From Misgurnus anguillicaudatus (Eukaryota; Chordata; Actinopteri; Cypriniformes; Cobitidae): a stretch of DNA of 64,000 bases. Below the pieces are notes generated by a model, which saw only the letters and a list, made by a program, of their open reading frames with translations, did no database searches and was not told the origin of the DNA. A program made the translations under genes and the position numbers. Each line of letters opens with the position of its first letter. The first letter of the stretch is position 1. The stretch spans positions 31,212,501 through 31,276,500 of the forward strand of contig NC_073358.2 in the NCBI RefSeq assembly GCF_027580225.2, read 5' to 3'. This document shows positions 1-11,503 of this stretch, piece by piece.

Positions 1-181
1 AGCCAAGCTGCAGTAGCCATCTAAAATCTTTGTGTGCTATTTAACAATACGTTTGCTAATGCTTTTGACCGCTATAATATATTTAATAGAAAATACAATA
101 CAGTAATCAATTATTCAGAGAAAATGCAACATATTTATACAAAGATTAAACATTCATGACATGGTGTGTATTAACCTTAAC

Positions 182-581
182 CCAGTAGGTTATGCCAGTG
201 ATGACATTTGTATGTTCAAACTGATCAGAATTGATGGTGAGCACAATACCAAACAAGATGATGATAACTCCACTCAATATCTGGACAGAAATATATCTAC
301 AGATATATGTTTTTTTTTTCATTTTATTATATGGGTACATAACATTACATACAGAGAGCTAATATGACCATTTATGTAGATATACAAAAATGTAAAAATA
401 CCCCTAATGACTTTGGTTGAACTTTTAAAAAGTCTTTGAGTGGTGCATTGTGAGAAGTTTCTCTCTTATCTTGTCCTTCAGCAACGTCCTGAAACACCTG
501 TGGATTTATTTGGATGAGAACTGTACCACTATCAGTTGAGATTACCTGGCTGGACATTTTATCAAATGTTGTGTAATTCAC
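182..581 (-). pseudogene. MS4A-like gene copy A, 5' part (exons 1-2), probably defective
   Basis: This is a partial minus-strand gene that runs off the left edge. Exon 1 (402-581) begins after an acceptor ending TTTCAG and codes for 52 residues from the ATG at 557, starting MSSQVISTDSGTVLIQINPQ and ending in the MS4A hallmark QPKSLG, with donor GTATTT in phase 0. Exon 2 homology (182-289) codes for the first membrane segment (VQILSGVIIILFGIVLTI) and ends at TYW. Compared with copy B, the acceptor AG immediately before the exon is absent. The nearest upstream AG would shift the frame, and the last four codons (GSLI) are missing. MS4A proteins are four-transmembrane membrane proteins related to CD20. 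Exons 3 onward would lie to the left of the window. Family assignment is secure; functional status is inferred to be poor but not proven. Confidence 0.72.
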
Positions 582-1504
582 CTGAAATTAAGCATGTGAG
601 AGACAAAATGTTAATGTGGTAATTTAACCATTAAACTTGTTAATCTACAATTACAAACATGGACAAGGCAATGAACAGAAGAAGCATTATTCTCTTCATG
701 TTAGCATAACAGGAACTAGCAACTACAGTATAAGCAATTTTTTATAAACAAAAGTTTTTTAAGCATTTATTAATCGTTGCTAATGTTTCTTAATACAAAA
801 ACGTTTGTGTTTTTTGTTGCATTATAATTTGTGCATGAACTAATGTTATTGGTTAGAATTTAGTTTTTTATAAATGTAGCAAATGCTAAAATAATATTAA
901 TACATGAAGTATTGTTGTAAACAATTCTAATGCATTGGCTTCAGATTAGCATTGGATTAGCAGTGCAAAGGTTGTTGGTTTGATCACAGGGTAAACAGAT
1001 ACAAGTATAAAAGCGCTTCGCGAAATGATAAAATGTATAAACATAAATAATGTTAACTCATACAGCTTTGTATTTGTTAAGTGTTTCCAAAGCATTGTGT
1101 GCGTACTTTAATTCTAAAACTATAAAAAAATTTCATCATATTTTAAATTCATATTTAAAATAAAACTAAGGTAAGTTATTTCCTAACATTCAGCAATAGT
1201 AAAAACTCACTTAATGTTTTGAATATGCTTACAGCTGGAGTTTTTAAAAGAGCAAGTGGTGAGAAATATATATATATTTTTTTAATGAAATTAAACCACA
1301 TGAAAATGTCCCAGGTTACAAGTACAAGTTACACGGTTCCATGAGACAGGGATCAAGATGGTGCATCACTTGTTGACACTATGGGGAATGCTAAGCAAAA
1401 TAGCTATTAGTCTAATATTAATTTAAACTTGGAGGATGTCCAAATATAACTTTTTGCATATAGTGAACAGTCAATTTTGAATATGGAGATCCTAAAACAC
1501 TAGG

Positions 1505-1774
1505 ATGAACAAGTCTTGGCCCACAAAAAGCTTAACAATCATCAACATTATTTCAGTTTTTAAAGGTAACTTGGGTACGTTCCACAAAAAATATTTGCAA
1601 GGCATTAGAAATACCATAAGGCACAGTGAAGACATGCAAAAACCAGAGGAGATAGAATTACACACCAGTGAACAAGAACAAGAAGAACAGCCCTCCGAAA
1701 ACGATGAGAAGACAAAGAAAATATTGATCAAAGAAGCTTCAGTATTCTTAATTTGTTTGGGTTGTGATTTTTGA
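1505..1774 (+). other. exon-like open frame of unknown origin
   Basis: The frame codes for 89 residues, with an acidic, Glu/Gln/Lys-rich middle (HTSEQEQEEQPSENDEKTKK) and no low-complexity DNA behind it. It lies on the strand opposite the MS4A genes. No family was recognised and no convincing splice border defines it. It could be a decayed terminal exon or a chance frame. Confidence 0.2.
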
Positions 1775-1918
1775 TTATTCAATATTTAGCATTGTTATCA
1801 TCATCATTTTTATATCAAAGAGCTGTGTGTAAATTGGTGTCAATTTAATGATGATATTGACAGAAATTAAATATAATTACATATTTTCAGTGTATCTTAC
1901 ATAATGGCCTAAAGGAAG

Positions 1919-2412
1919 TTAAAGGGGCCATGGCATGAAAATCTGACTTTTTCCATGTTTAAGTGCTTTGATTGGGTCCCCAGTACTTCGATCAACCCAG
2001 TAACTTAGTTTTGGTAAACCATTCTCTACAAGCACATGAAAAAATAGGTAGTTGAAATTTGCCTCTTCTTATGATGTCATCATAAGAATGATGAGCTCTT
2101 ATTATAATAATACCACCCCTTAATCTGCACTATCCAACCACATCACTGCTATTTAGTGCAGAGAAAAGCACAATTGAGTTTTAATTGCAACAAACCACCA
2201 TCATTGTGATCAGTGTTTGAATTTCATCAGCTCATTTGCATTTTAAAGGACACACCCAAACCTACACATTTTTGCACACACCTACAAAGTGGTAATTTTG
2301 CTATAATTAATTATTTATATGTTATTTTGAGCTAAAACTTCACGTGTGTGCTCTGGGGACACCAAAGATTTGTTTGACATCTTAAAAAAATCTTGTGCCA
2401 TGGCCCCTTTAA
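1919..2412. mobile_element. TTAA-flanked MITE, family 'GGGGCCATGGCA', copy 1 (uninterrupted)
   Basis: Both ends are TTAA followed by an inverted terminal repeat: TTAAAGGGGCCATGGCA on the left and its complement on the right. The 494-bp body has no coding capacity. The same family recurs at 31581-33379 (reverse orientation, interrupted) and as two half-copies at 62394-63055. TTAA target use is typical of piggyBac-type elements; that assignment is inferred. Confidence 0.8.
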
Positions 2413-2721
2413 GTTTGAGCTACGAAAGTCAGGGTTTGTTTATGTTGTTGCTGCTGAAACGTCTATAAATATCTAATATGTGCATTGAATTTATCTATTA
2501 AACAAGACTCCTTAATGTGATCGAGAAAGATGTTTTTTCAAAGATGGAATTTTGTATTGTTTCTCAGAGATCAAGCACATAAATGTACAAATTGTAATGG
2601 AAATTAAACAAGTTCAGAATGCAACAGGAATACTATTAAAACACAATAAAAATGCATGAGAAAAGTATATGACAAATGAACTCATTCCAACTTTTAAACT
2701 GCAGGATCTCATCACTGTGAC

Positions 2722-2730
2722 TCATGGTCT
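2722..2730 (-). CDS. candidate terminal exon of MS4A-like copy B
   Basis: A strong acceptor (TGTCTGTCACTCCACAG) is followed in phase by AGA CCA TGA, which would end the protein two residues after exon 5. No clear poly(A) signal was seen just downstream on this strand, so this is a guess based on one splice site. Confidence 0.28.
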   Translation of the reverse strand, partial: RP

Positions 2731-3022
2731 CTGTGGAGTGACAGACAAGTTATGATAATTAGTTCACTAGAACTCAGCACAGCAAGACAATTTATTTTTA
2801 TTCGCTGTCTTTAGAAAATCCCTCCTTTCCCCACTTTCCCCACTTTATTGTATCTTAAGTATATATTTTTTATTTAGCTTGTTTTCCCTTTTGGCAAGTT
2901 AAGTGGAGAGACTTTTCTGAAAATGTTGACTTTTAACAGAAATGTTCAATTTTTAAAACAATTACTTTTACTTTGCATACACTATAGCCATTAAATCTCA
3001 GGTACAGTACTAAATTATTTAC

Positions 3023-3148
3023 CTCTTTCAGTAAAACATTGACCATTGAAGGGTTTGTGTCACACGTGGCTTTGCAGGCAAATGCTGAGATACAGAGAGA
3101 GATGATGAACTGAAGGATGGTGAACACCAGGAAAATTCCAGTGGTCCC
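3023..3148 (-). CDS. MS4A-like copy B, exon 5
   Basis: This 126-bp, phase-0 exon lies between acceptor AATCAG and donor GTAAAT. It codes for 42 residues beginning GTTGIFLVFTILQFIISLCI, which is transmembrane segment 4, then a short cytoplasmic stretch with ACKATC and NVLLKE. It completes the four-segment topology. Confidence 0.84.
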
Positions 3149-3872
3149 CTGATTATAAACAAACAGAGAGTTTTATGAATTTTTTAATCATATATTGAAT
3201 TATACATTATTATACACTGCATTATGTATACTTTAAGACAATTATAAGATATTAAGTGTTTAGATAAAAGTTACAGTTTACAGTGCTGAAACTGTGATTA
3301 ACAGTGAAATGGTTTGCACACAAATAATGCTAGACTTGTTCTCAAAACAAACTTAACACTTTCAAGTAATTGTTGCAATTACTTTTAACTAACGGATGCC
3401 TAGGTCGTTGTCTATGGATATAATTAACTATGGATTTGTTTCTAAGGTTGAAAAATAAATGTGACATAAAAATAAGTGTGACAAATATTTCAAAATTAAG
3501 TGTGAACAATATACAGCAGCTATTGATTTATAATTTGTAAATCATTTATAAATTATAAATCCAGAAAACTTTATTTGTGCTTTTTTTCAATGAATACACT
3601 TGAACAATAATTTGTTAACAGTATAAACATGCTGGCTTGCTCTAGCCCATGAATCAAATATGGGTCAAACAAACACAATCACTAAAATTGACAAAGAATT
3701 ATTTAGGTTAATGCAAACCAAAAGGGTTTGTCCATATTTGACATGTTTATTGCTTTAAACAACTCAGCATTTCAGGTTCCATTTGTTTACCTTAATTCGT
3801 TTTTATAAATTTAAAAGACTTAATTAATAAATTATTTGTCTAATGAATTTAAATTAATTTAAATTGCAATAC

Positions 3873-4013
3873 CTTAACTTGTATACAGTCTCTAGACTGT
3901 GCTGACCTGTAGCAATGGAAACTTAATGCAATTGCTAAATTCACAGACATCAGAAAAATGGCTGCCCCTGCAGTTATGGCACTGACCACATTCATTCCAA
4001 GTGAAGCTTTTAC
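3873..4013 (-). CDS. MS4A-like copy B, exon 4
   Basis: This 141-bp, phase-0 exon lies between acceptor CTGTAG and donor GTATTG. It codes for 47 residues beginning VKASLGMNVVSAITAGAAIF, which form transmembrane segment 3, followed by an extracellular loop containing cysteines (FHCYRSAQSRDCIQ). The GMNVVSAITAG motif is typical of MS4A. No stops or frameshifts are seen. Confidence 0.85.
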
Positions 4014-4048
4014 CTACAGAAAGAAATGCATTTAAGTTACTTAAAAGC

Positions 4049-4317
4049 AATAGGCTTTATGCCCGGCTGGACTACTTCCTGAGCTTCAGCCAGCTCCTTG
4101 TTTCCTGTCTGGCATTATTGGACAAACTGATTAATCCAGGTGTGCCTGACCTCAGTAGTTACAAACAAACTGATTAATCCAGGTGTGCCTGACCTCAGTA
4201 GTCACAACAACAATAATCAGACACACCTGGATCAATCAGCCCGTCCAACAATGGCAGACAGGAAACAAGGAGCCGGCTGAAGTTCAGGAAGCAGTGCAGC
4301 TGGGGATAAACCCTATT
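4049..4317. mobile_element. foldback MITE with an internal tandem duplication
   Basis: Inverted arms of about 70 bp (AATAGGnTTTATnCCCnGCTG...) share the block CTCCTTGTTTCCTGTCTG. Between them a unit of about 39 bp (AACTGATTAATCCAGGTGTG...) occurs twice in tandem. The element lies in intron 3 of MS4A copy B. The superfamily was not recognised. Confidence 0.65.
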
Positions 4318-4715
4318 TAATGTTGTACAATGAGTTAAAACATTTTTAACTATATACGTAAAACAAGTCCGATGCCCTGATTTGTTAGTAATAAAAGCAT
4401 GAAAATCTTATTGCACAACCATTGCTGAGATTAACTGCAAAAAATACTAACCTTTAATCAAGGCCTGCACCTAATAAACTTTACCCAACTCATCCAGAGA
4501 ATTATGATGAATTTATTACTTATACAAGGTCCGGATTATGGTGTGCATTATGTATTTTATTTAAAATTCCATTTAAAGGGATATTGAAAACATTTCTGGT
4601 GACAGATAAAACAGCACTCTCAGTACCTTAAACAATAATGTTTGAATATACTACACCAGGCAGAAAAAAACTCACAAAATCAGAGCTAAAATGTTTAAAC
4701 GTGAACAGTACAAAC

Positions 4716-4772
4716 CACACAGTAATTGAGTTTATTTTCCGCAGCAACAGACAGAGAGCCAGCAATGATGTA
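4716..4772 (-). CDS. MS4A-like copy B, exon 3
   Basis: This 57-bp, phase-0 exon follows a pyrimidine-rich acceptor ending TTTCTCAG and codes for YIIAGSLSVAAENKLNYCV, ending at donor GTTTGT. The xxxGSLSVAAE motif is the second transmembrane segment and its loop, one of the best conserved parts of MS4A proteins. It is too short to be found by open-frame length; phase and family order support it. Confidence 0.82.
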
Positions 4773-4873
4773 CTGAGAAAAAAAATATACAAAATATCAT
4801 ACAATAATCTAGTAAAATAATGGTAATATAAATGACAGTGATAAAAACAGCAAAACAACAAGATGAAACTCAC

Positions 4874-6732
4874 AATGAGGGATCCCCAGTAGGTTACGCC
4901 ACTGAGTACCAGAGGTGTAAAGTACTCGAGTAAATGTACTTCGTTACTGTACTTAAGTATTTTTTGGGCTGCTTTGTACTTGTACTGAGTATCAAAAATA
5001 TAGGCAACTTTTACTCTCTACTCAATTACATTTTTGATTGGGTATTTGTACTCTTTACTCCACTACATTTGAAATGACACTTAACGTTACTCGCTACATT
5101 GTTTATTCGTCAAATAAAAACGAGACGAAAGTGTCAGAGAGTGATGATGGATAGAATCTGTGGTCCCGAGGTTACACGCACACACACAACTGAGGGACTT
5201 CATTTGGCGCTGCGCAGAGCAAACGTATGAAATCAAAGTACTGCGAGAGCGAATCAAATGCATATGGAGAAGTCTGGTCTCGCGGTACTTTGATGTCAAA
5301 CGCTGAATCCCACCGTAGCGGGACATCTGCGTGCTGCGTATGTCATAAACTGTAGAGAAAAGTTCGCGTCTGGTCTGAGAGAAGAGATAAAGAGCAAACA
5401 TATGGATGCATATCAGATTTGCTTCTGTCAAGGGACCCTTTGTTAAACATGTGATGCTACAATCAAAACAATTGTGATGCGCGATTGCAGGAGGGTCATC
5501 CCGCAACTCAAAGGCAAGCACAAATGTTTATATACTCTGACGCTACTGTATCAGCTAACCTGAGCTGATTACATAATTTGATATAACTTACTATATAAGC
5601 CAAAATAAACCAGCGAGGTCCTGTACTGATTGCCCGAGTAACTTAAGTACATTATAAGATTGATAATAAGTGTACAATTTCACTGTCCTCACATTTAATC
5701 AAGTATGCTGTAATGTATTTACTGTAAAGAGGGATCCATGACGGAAGAAATGTAGTGCACTTAATGTGAGATAGTGGTGTTACGTACTACATGTGTTTAC
5801 AATTAATCTTTCAAATGAACAACTTCCTGTATTTTAATATGCATTATCATATTTCTGTTAGTGTAATTTTAGTTTACAGGAATTTTTTAAATATTAAAAT
5901 TATATCTTTTTTGGGATAGGCCTATATAAGAATATTTGGTAATGTTAACAAGATTTTAATAAAGTATTAGTAATTGTTGAAATTAACATTAACAAAGATG
6001 AATAAATGCTGTATAAGTGCAGTTCATTATTAGTTCATGTTGAGTAATGTAGGTAACTAATGTTAACTAATGAACCTTATTGTAAAGTGTTACCATATAT
6101 TTATATCACAAAGTTAGGCTATATATTTTTCAGCATGGCACATTCAAGTACACAATAGACTAAAATTAAATGGGTTTAAATTAAATTGAATGTAGATTTC
6201 TAGACTAAAATCTCATGGCATTTAGTTGAATAAAATTAGACTAAAACTAAATCAATTCAGATGACAAAAATATGACTAAAACTTGATTCAATTTTTGTCA
6301 AAAGACTATGACTATGTTTAATCTGTGTTTGTTCTGCCAGGTCAAAATTTTGAGGAGTTTGATTTCTTTTCTATATTAGGAAATAAAACCTCATAAATAA
6401 ACTTTCTTAGTTTTCACTGCCCAGATCTACAATGTCTCTTTGTGTTGAGGACTAGTGCATCTTTGAGCCAACATTCAGTACGAGTAAAAATACTTGAGTA
6501 CTTTTAAATTGGGTTACTTTAATACTTTTACTCAAGTCGTATTTAAATTGGTAACTTGTAACTTGTAGTGGAGTAATTTTTACAGTAAGGAATTTGTACT
6601 TTTACTCAAGTATGGCTTTCAGCTACTCTTTACACCTCTGCTGAGTACAGTTATATCATCATATCTCTCAGAAGTTATGGTCAGCACAATGCCAAATAAA
6701 AAGATCATCACTCCAATCAATATCTGGACAGT
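4874..6732 (-). CDS. MS4A-like copy B, exon 2, split by an insertion (pieces 6649-6732 and 4874-4909)
   Basis: The acceptor TTATAG precedes TVQILIGVMIFLFGIVLTI, which is transmembrane segment 1, and the downstream piece ends GVTYWGSLI at donor GTGAGT. Without the insertion and one target duplication the exon is exactly 120 bp, or 40 codons in phase 0. The hAT element occupies 4910-6640 and the duplicated octamer CTGAGTAC lies at 4902-4909 and 6641-6648. The reading frame on both sides is undamaged, which points to a recent insertion. Confidence 0.85.
4910..6640. mobile_element. non-autonomous hAT element inserted in an MS4A exon
   Basis: The termini are CAGAGGTGTAAAGTACT on the left and the complement of CAGAGGTGTAAAGAGTAG on the right, flanked by the perfect 8-bp duplication CTGAGTAC. 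The subterminal regions are rich in AGTACT/GAGTAAAT motifs. No transposase frame is visible; a 144-residue minus frame inside (5087-5521) has no recognisable domain. The interior carries a fragment of a common repeat (about 5938-6097, AACATTAACAAAGATGAATA type) and a CpG-richer block at 5195-5300 shared with the element at 60051-61563. Confidence 0.9.
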
Positions 6733-8144
6733 CTATAAAAAGAAAATATGGGTCAATTATTTGATTTCATTACAAATATATACAAATATACATTTAAAAT
6801 ATACAAATATATTACAAATCTATATGAGAAGAAAACATACTAATATTTAGCCTACACGCTTGTTTAAGGAAATATAGAAATATTTGCCAACATCATGATT
6901 TTATGTTTATGTGAGCAGTGATGTAGTCTACTACGTGCATCACAAGAAAACAGCTGGACTAGTAAACTTTGCTCTTGAAGCACCTTTACAATGTTAGGCA
7001 TGATCTCAAGGAGCGGTGATTTGACCCATACCCAGGATACTTCTATTGAGATTAGTGTTGAGATTATGTGAAATGTAAAGGCAAACTTGTATTTTCACAG
7101 TACGAAAACATACCAAACACTGCCTTTTGTACGTTTTTACTAAAGCTGTTAATTAAATTCAAACAATAACAAATCTTTCACATTCTTTAATGTGAGGTGC
7201 CAGGTAGTAATTGTGACAATGATGTAGGAAGGTATAGTCAGGTGGCAATTTTTACAATTCAGATTAATTATATTTAGCATTTATTATATTACTTTATTAT
7301 TATTATATTATATCTGACCATGCGCGAAAAATGTGAATGAGTTCTGTAGATTCAAATTAATTTAGTTTATTCTGCGCATTGACAATTGTTGTATTAAACA
7401 TCTACATTGAGTATTCCTAAGCTTTACTCAAGAGCGCAGCTAATCATTTCGATATTGTCCTGTATAATAGATTTCCTTTGTAAACAGTTAACAATAACTT
7501 TTAACAATACCAGTTAAATACATATTATAATACATATGCCAGTTACATTACCAATAATCTGTGGAATTACTTAAACAGTATGCAAATGTTACATATATGC
7601 ACCATGATTGGTTATCGCCGATGTTGTGTGTTGGTTTTAATGTTCATGAAATTACTTGCATGGGATGTAAGTAAATCACAAAAGCTAACGAAAAAATGTG
7701 AATAAATTGCATAATCTCTGTGTAGTGTTGAAAATCTAATGCACAGTTTATTTGAAGCTTTTGTGTAGTAAATCTTGCTTTTTAAGTGTTTTATGTTATT
7801 GTTGATAAAACATATCTGCACAGTAAATAAAAATATATTGTTTTAAAGAAATAGGCCACATTTACAAGGTGCAATTTATTAGGCATTCATTTAATTTCTA
7901 TTGTTTCTATTGTTATCAATCTAGACTGACACAATGAAACATAGACCAACATGCATATGGCCTGTGGATACATCTTTTTGATGTTTCACTGTCATGTAAA
8001 CTGTCGTTACATTATTGACCATATGTAATCTACATGAAATAAAACACAAAAAAATCCCAGATCCGGACAACATAAATATAAATCGTTACGATAACTAAAT
8101 ATAATTATTATTTGAAAAATACTTTGAAAAAAATAATGCATTAC

Positions 8145-8324
8145 CCCCAGTGCCTTTGGTTGTGCTTTGAAAAAACCTCTAAGAACTGCATTGTGATAAG
8201 TTCCACTCTTATCTTGTCCCTCACCACTCTCTTGAACCAGCTGTGGATTTATCTGGATGACAACTTTAGCGTTGTCAGTTGAGATCACCTGGGTGGACAT
8301 TCTAGCAAAGGTTTTAGACTTAAC
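8145..8324 (-). CDS. MS4A-like copy B, exon 1 (start codon at 8300)
   Basis: The acceptor TTACAG precedes a short 5' UTR, and the ATG at 8300 opens a 52-codon segment ending QPKALG at donor GTAATG (phase 0). The start is chosen by exact alignment with copy A, which has the same 52-codon length and the same MSxQVISTD start. The segment is the cytoplasmic N-terminus, without a signal peptide. The non-coding first exon that should lie to the right was not identified. Confidence 0.82.
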
Positions 8325-8398
8325 CTGTAATGAAGCATGTAAGAGATAAAGTTTCATCAGATCAAATCTTCAACAAGAAACGTGTAGACAGATCAGAC

Positions 8399-8456
8399 AG
8401 AAAAGCAATTTAAGCATTTAAGCATATATATGCTTAAATGCTTAAATTGCTTTTCT
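8399..8456. repeat. 58-bp perfect palindrome
   Basis: The left arm AGAAAAGCAATTTAAGCATT... reads identically on the opposite strand with no spacer, centred between 8427 and 8428. Within each arm the unit TTAAGCAT is also partly repeated. It is AT-rich, capable of cruciform extrusion, and lies just upstream of MS4A copy B exon 1. Confidence 0.95.
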
Positions 8457-9059
8457 ATTATTCTATATATAAATTTCATTTGCAGTACAAAAAAGTTTAT
8501 TTTACTCGCTCTGTGATACTACCAGTAATACAATACTACATAAAACATTAATTGTTATATAATTAAAATTAATCAAAAGACAAGAAATAATTTTAATAAT
8601 AATTAATGCATTTGTTTTTATATATGAGTACAGATGCCTATTTTTCAGATTTTTTTACCTGAAATATATGACTTGCTGATGTTGTCTGTTTGTTGTATTT
8701 CTACAGTATGTTTGTGAAGGTAGGAACTCATGTGAAGAACCACTGGGGAGGAGACTGAAAACGGCATGTGTATTTTACAGGAAGTTACTGTTTATATGTT
8801 TCCTCTAATTTACAAGGCAGGACAAAATATGGCTATTGAGAATGGATAAATGTGCTTTTCTTTGTTAAATGATTGATAGATAAGCGTGGGTATTAGATTA
8901 CTGCAGATGCTAATGCAAAAACAATGTCAAAATGTTCTATGCAAGGAATAATGAACCTGACAAATATAACAGAATTAAGCCTTTAATTGTATCAGTGCTT
9001 GTTTAGTGCAGGATATATTAATACATATTTTCATGTTAAGATGTTCAGGATAATGACTG

Positions 9060-9630
9060 TGTCGCACTCACAACTCACTGCAAGAAGATTCTGTGTGGGT
9101 TGTCCTCCGGGTATTTATTTATCCCACAACCGATTAGGTTGAATTAACGATGCTAAATGGTCCATATCAATGTGTGAGTGTGGATGTGTGTTACTGTGTC
9201 TCTGTGATGGACTGGTCAACTGTCCTTCGGCCCAAGAAAGCTTGGGTATCCCTTTAGCACTTCTCATGACCCCAGTAGTGATAAATGGTATAAAGCAGTG
9301 GTTCTCAAACTAGGGACCCTGATATGGTGCCAGGGGCCCCAGATTAATTAAATTGTATAAAACACATTGTTTTATTATAGATTCTGTGTAATTAAACCTC
9401 AGAAAAATAAGGCTATACCTACAGCACTACATTGTTTAATTTAATATGTTTTATTTAATTCAAATTTTAAATTATCAAATTAAATTAAATTTTCAAATTA
9501 AATTTGTTTTTAGGTCATACATTTTATTTGGGGGGGGGGGGGGGGCATGAAGGGATGCAACGTAAAGAAACGCAAACAGGAAAAGTTTGAGAACCACTGG
9601 TATAAAGGACATAAAGGGATTTCCATCAGT
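9060..9630. repeat. degenerate retroelement 3'-end-like repeat interrupted by a hAT
   Basis: The text around GTGATGGACTGGTCAACTGT and the AGTAGTGATAAATGGTATAA end resembles the 3' tail shared by fish L2-type LINEs and their SINEs (GATGGACTGG...GGATAAG..GGT). The hAT element at 9296-9599 splits its end. Assignment is from memory of that tail and is only moderately sure. Confidence 0.4.
9296..9599. mobile_element. short non-autonomous hAT element (CAGTGGTTCTCAAAC termini)
   Basis: The terminal inverted repeat CAGTGGTTCTCAAAC and its complement enclose 304 bp. The duplicated target GTATAAAG is present on both sides (9288-9295 and 9600-9607). The interior has AATT-rich sequence and a run of about 15 G. 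This terminus is a well-known hAT/Charlie-like end. Confidence 0.88.
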
Positions 9631-11503
9631 CTTATATATATTCACATATGCTGTTTTATAAATTCTGTGTGTATTGGCCCCATTTTTACACGTGTTGAAT
9701 GTAGAAATTGTAGTGCTTTTTCAATGCCACAGCTAAAAAAAGACTGTAAACCATTTGATGATATCTTAAGCTTACAAGGTAAAAAAATTATAAACTGAGG
9801 TCTATGGTATATAGCAGCTTAAGGAAAAACAACTTCAGCAGAATGTCTTTCAGGTGGCTTAGGTATAGATGAATAACAGTATACCATACAGTAGATCATA
9901 TCTGTGGTTGCCTCATGTTTCCTTTCCTGTAAAAGGAACTTTGAAAAGATATTTTCTCTGCTAAACATTACTCTACAGTAATATATGTGTGTATGTATTT
10001 TGCAAATATCTTGCAAATATCTCAATGCAAATCTTTTAGAAAAAAATAGCACTAAAGTGGCTTTGCGTGTAAAGATAAGTTTAGCATATGGAGATAAAAT
10101 TGCTTCCCATCTTGGTTTTGATGTCTTGATACCATCACTGAAACCATTTTCTGCACCTGCAGTACTTTAGTAAAACATTCACTAGATTCTCTGCTGCCGT
10201 TTTTACAACTTATAAATTGTAATGTCGAGGGGTAGAACCAGAGGGGCATATGTGACATTTTACAAACTTTAGAGGAGGGATAAAAAAAATGAGCAATGTT
10301 TTGATCTTTCTTTTTGTACTAATTTCAATCCTTTATAACGTATAATCAATTAAGAATTTTTTTTTAAGAATCCGTTTTCTCAAAATTTCACTTACGCCCT
10401 TCTGGTTCTCACCCTTTGATATTATCTGCGACACAGACAACCAAAAATTACAGTTCCTGTACGAAACTTCAAAAGGGAGTCTATCCCCTAGACCCTCATG
10501 TTAAAATACCCATCTTTAGAGTAGAAAATATTTATGTTTACAGCCTAAAAAAAATGTTTTTAGTCTGTATGCTAACTTATTTTGCCCTTCATGACAACTC
10601 TGGGTGGGGGGTGAATTTTTGTAACTCATCAGTTTAAATTATATTAAGCCTTAAAGTTCTGCATAATTTAGGGCAGGGCCACTTGAGTGACATATGAACT
10701 GCCACTGCTGTCACTACCATCAAGCTAGGCAGGCGCGGTTTCAGCAACCAGCCACCTCGGCTTCACACACGTCCAGCCTCTTTACACATTTTTGATTATC
10801 CGCAAGTGATGCGCAGTGACACGCTGGCAATGCCTACTATTGGCTTCATAAAAATATCTTTACAAACCTATGGGTGACGTCTACATCCTTATTTTTTACA
10901 GTCAATTTTATAATTAATAATTTATAGGTGTAGAGGAGGGAGCCCTCTGGTGGCGCGGCGGTATGGACGTTACAATAGGCAGTTATAAAGACATGAATTA
11001 AAGGGTGACAAATAGTGAGCAATTTTTAGCTCACATGTTATAAATGTTTAATAAATGTATTTATTCATACTTATTTTACTCAAAGCCAGATTTTTGATTA
11101 TAACAATGTTTATTGCTAAATAGACTGTTATAGTGAATGATGCTGTATTCTTTCATTCTTGTTATTTTAATACATCACAACTCGTGTCACTTTTCCAGCT
11201 ATGTTACATACCAGGTGCTATCCCAAATGTCTCTCTAAAAAGTCTTGAGGTCCTGCTCCTTATTAACAGCAATTCATAAAAGAAATTACTTTTCTTGTTT
11301 ATCAATAAAATTGTTCAAATTGATTTACTTTAAAACACTAAGTGCAAAGTGTGACTAACCTATTAATTCATGATTTTCTATTAATAAATCAATTATTTCC
11401 AGTAATTGAGCATTAATGTACACTTTTACAGGTAAACAGGGAGAACAATGTTTAGTATAATAAACCTTTGAACTATACAACAAAATACAGTAAATGGCCT
11501 TAG

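Larger units (their letters stand above)
2722..8324 (-). pseudogene. MS4A-like gene copy B, exon 2 interrupted by a hAT element
   Basis: This is a tandem paralogue of copy A on the minus strand. Five exons can be read, each with AG/GT borders and phase 0: 8145-8324, 4874-6732 (split), 4716-4772, 3873-4013 and 3023-3148. Joined without the insertion they give 200 codons with the family layout: a Ser/Thr-rich cytoplasmic start, the LKxQPKALG-type motif, and four hydrophobic segments, with GSLSVAAENK and GMNVVSAITAG as family signatures. The total is near the usual 200-250 residues. A short terminal exon may follow. A 1,731-bp transposon sits inside exon 2, adding 1,739 bp including the duplicated target, which shifts the frame and brings stops. 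The allele shown is therefore broken unless the element is spliced out or is polymorphic. Confidence 0.85.
8457..11503. other. intergenic AT-rich sequence with repeats
   Basis: Apart from the hAT at 9296-9599 and the 3'-tail-like repeat around it, the only recognisable block is a degenerate repeat at about 10660-10990 (TTTTGATTATCCGCAAGTGA, ATGGGTGACGTC). Its first motif recurs at 37190-37220 (GGTTATCCGCGAGTGATGCG). No exon was recognised. Open frames at 9547-9798 and 10416-10637 have no family resemblance. Confidence 0.4.

Noticed and set aside
5087..5521. 144-residue minus-strand frame within the MS4A exon insertion
   Set aside because: No transposase or BED-finger motif; part of the region is shared with another hAT as non-coding sequence.
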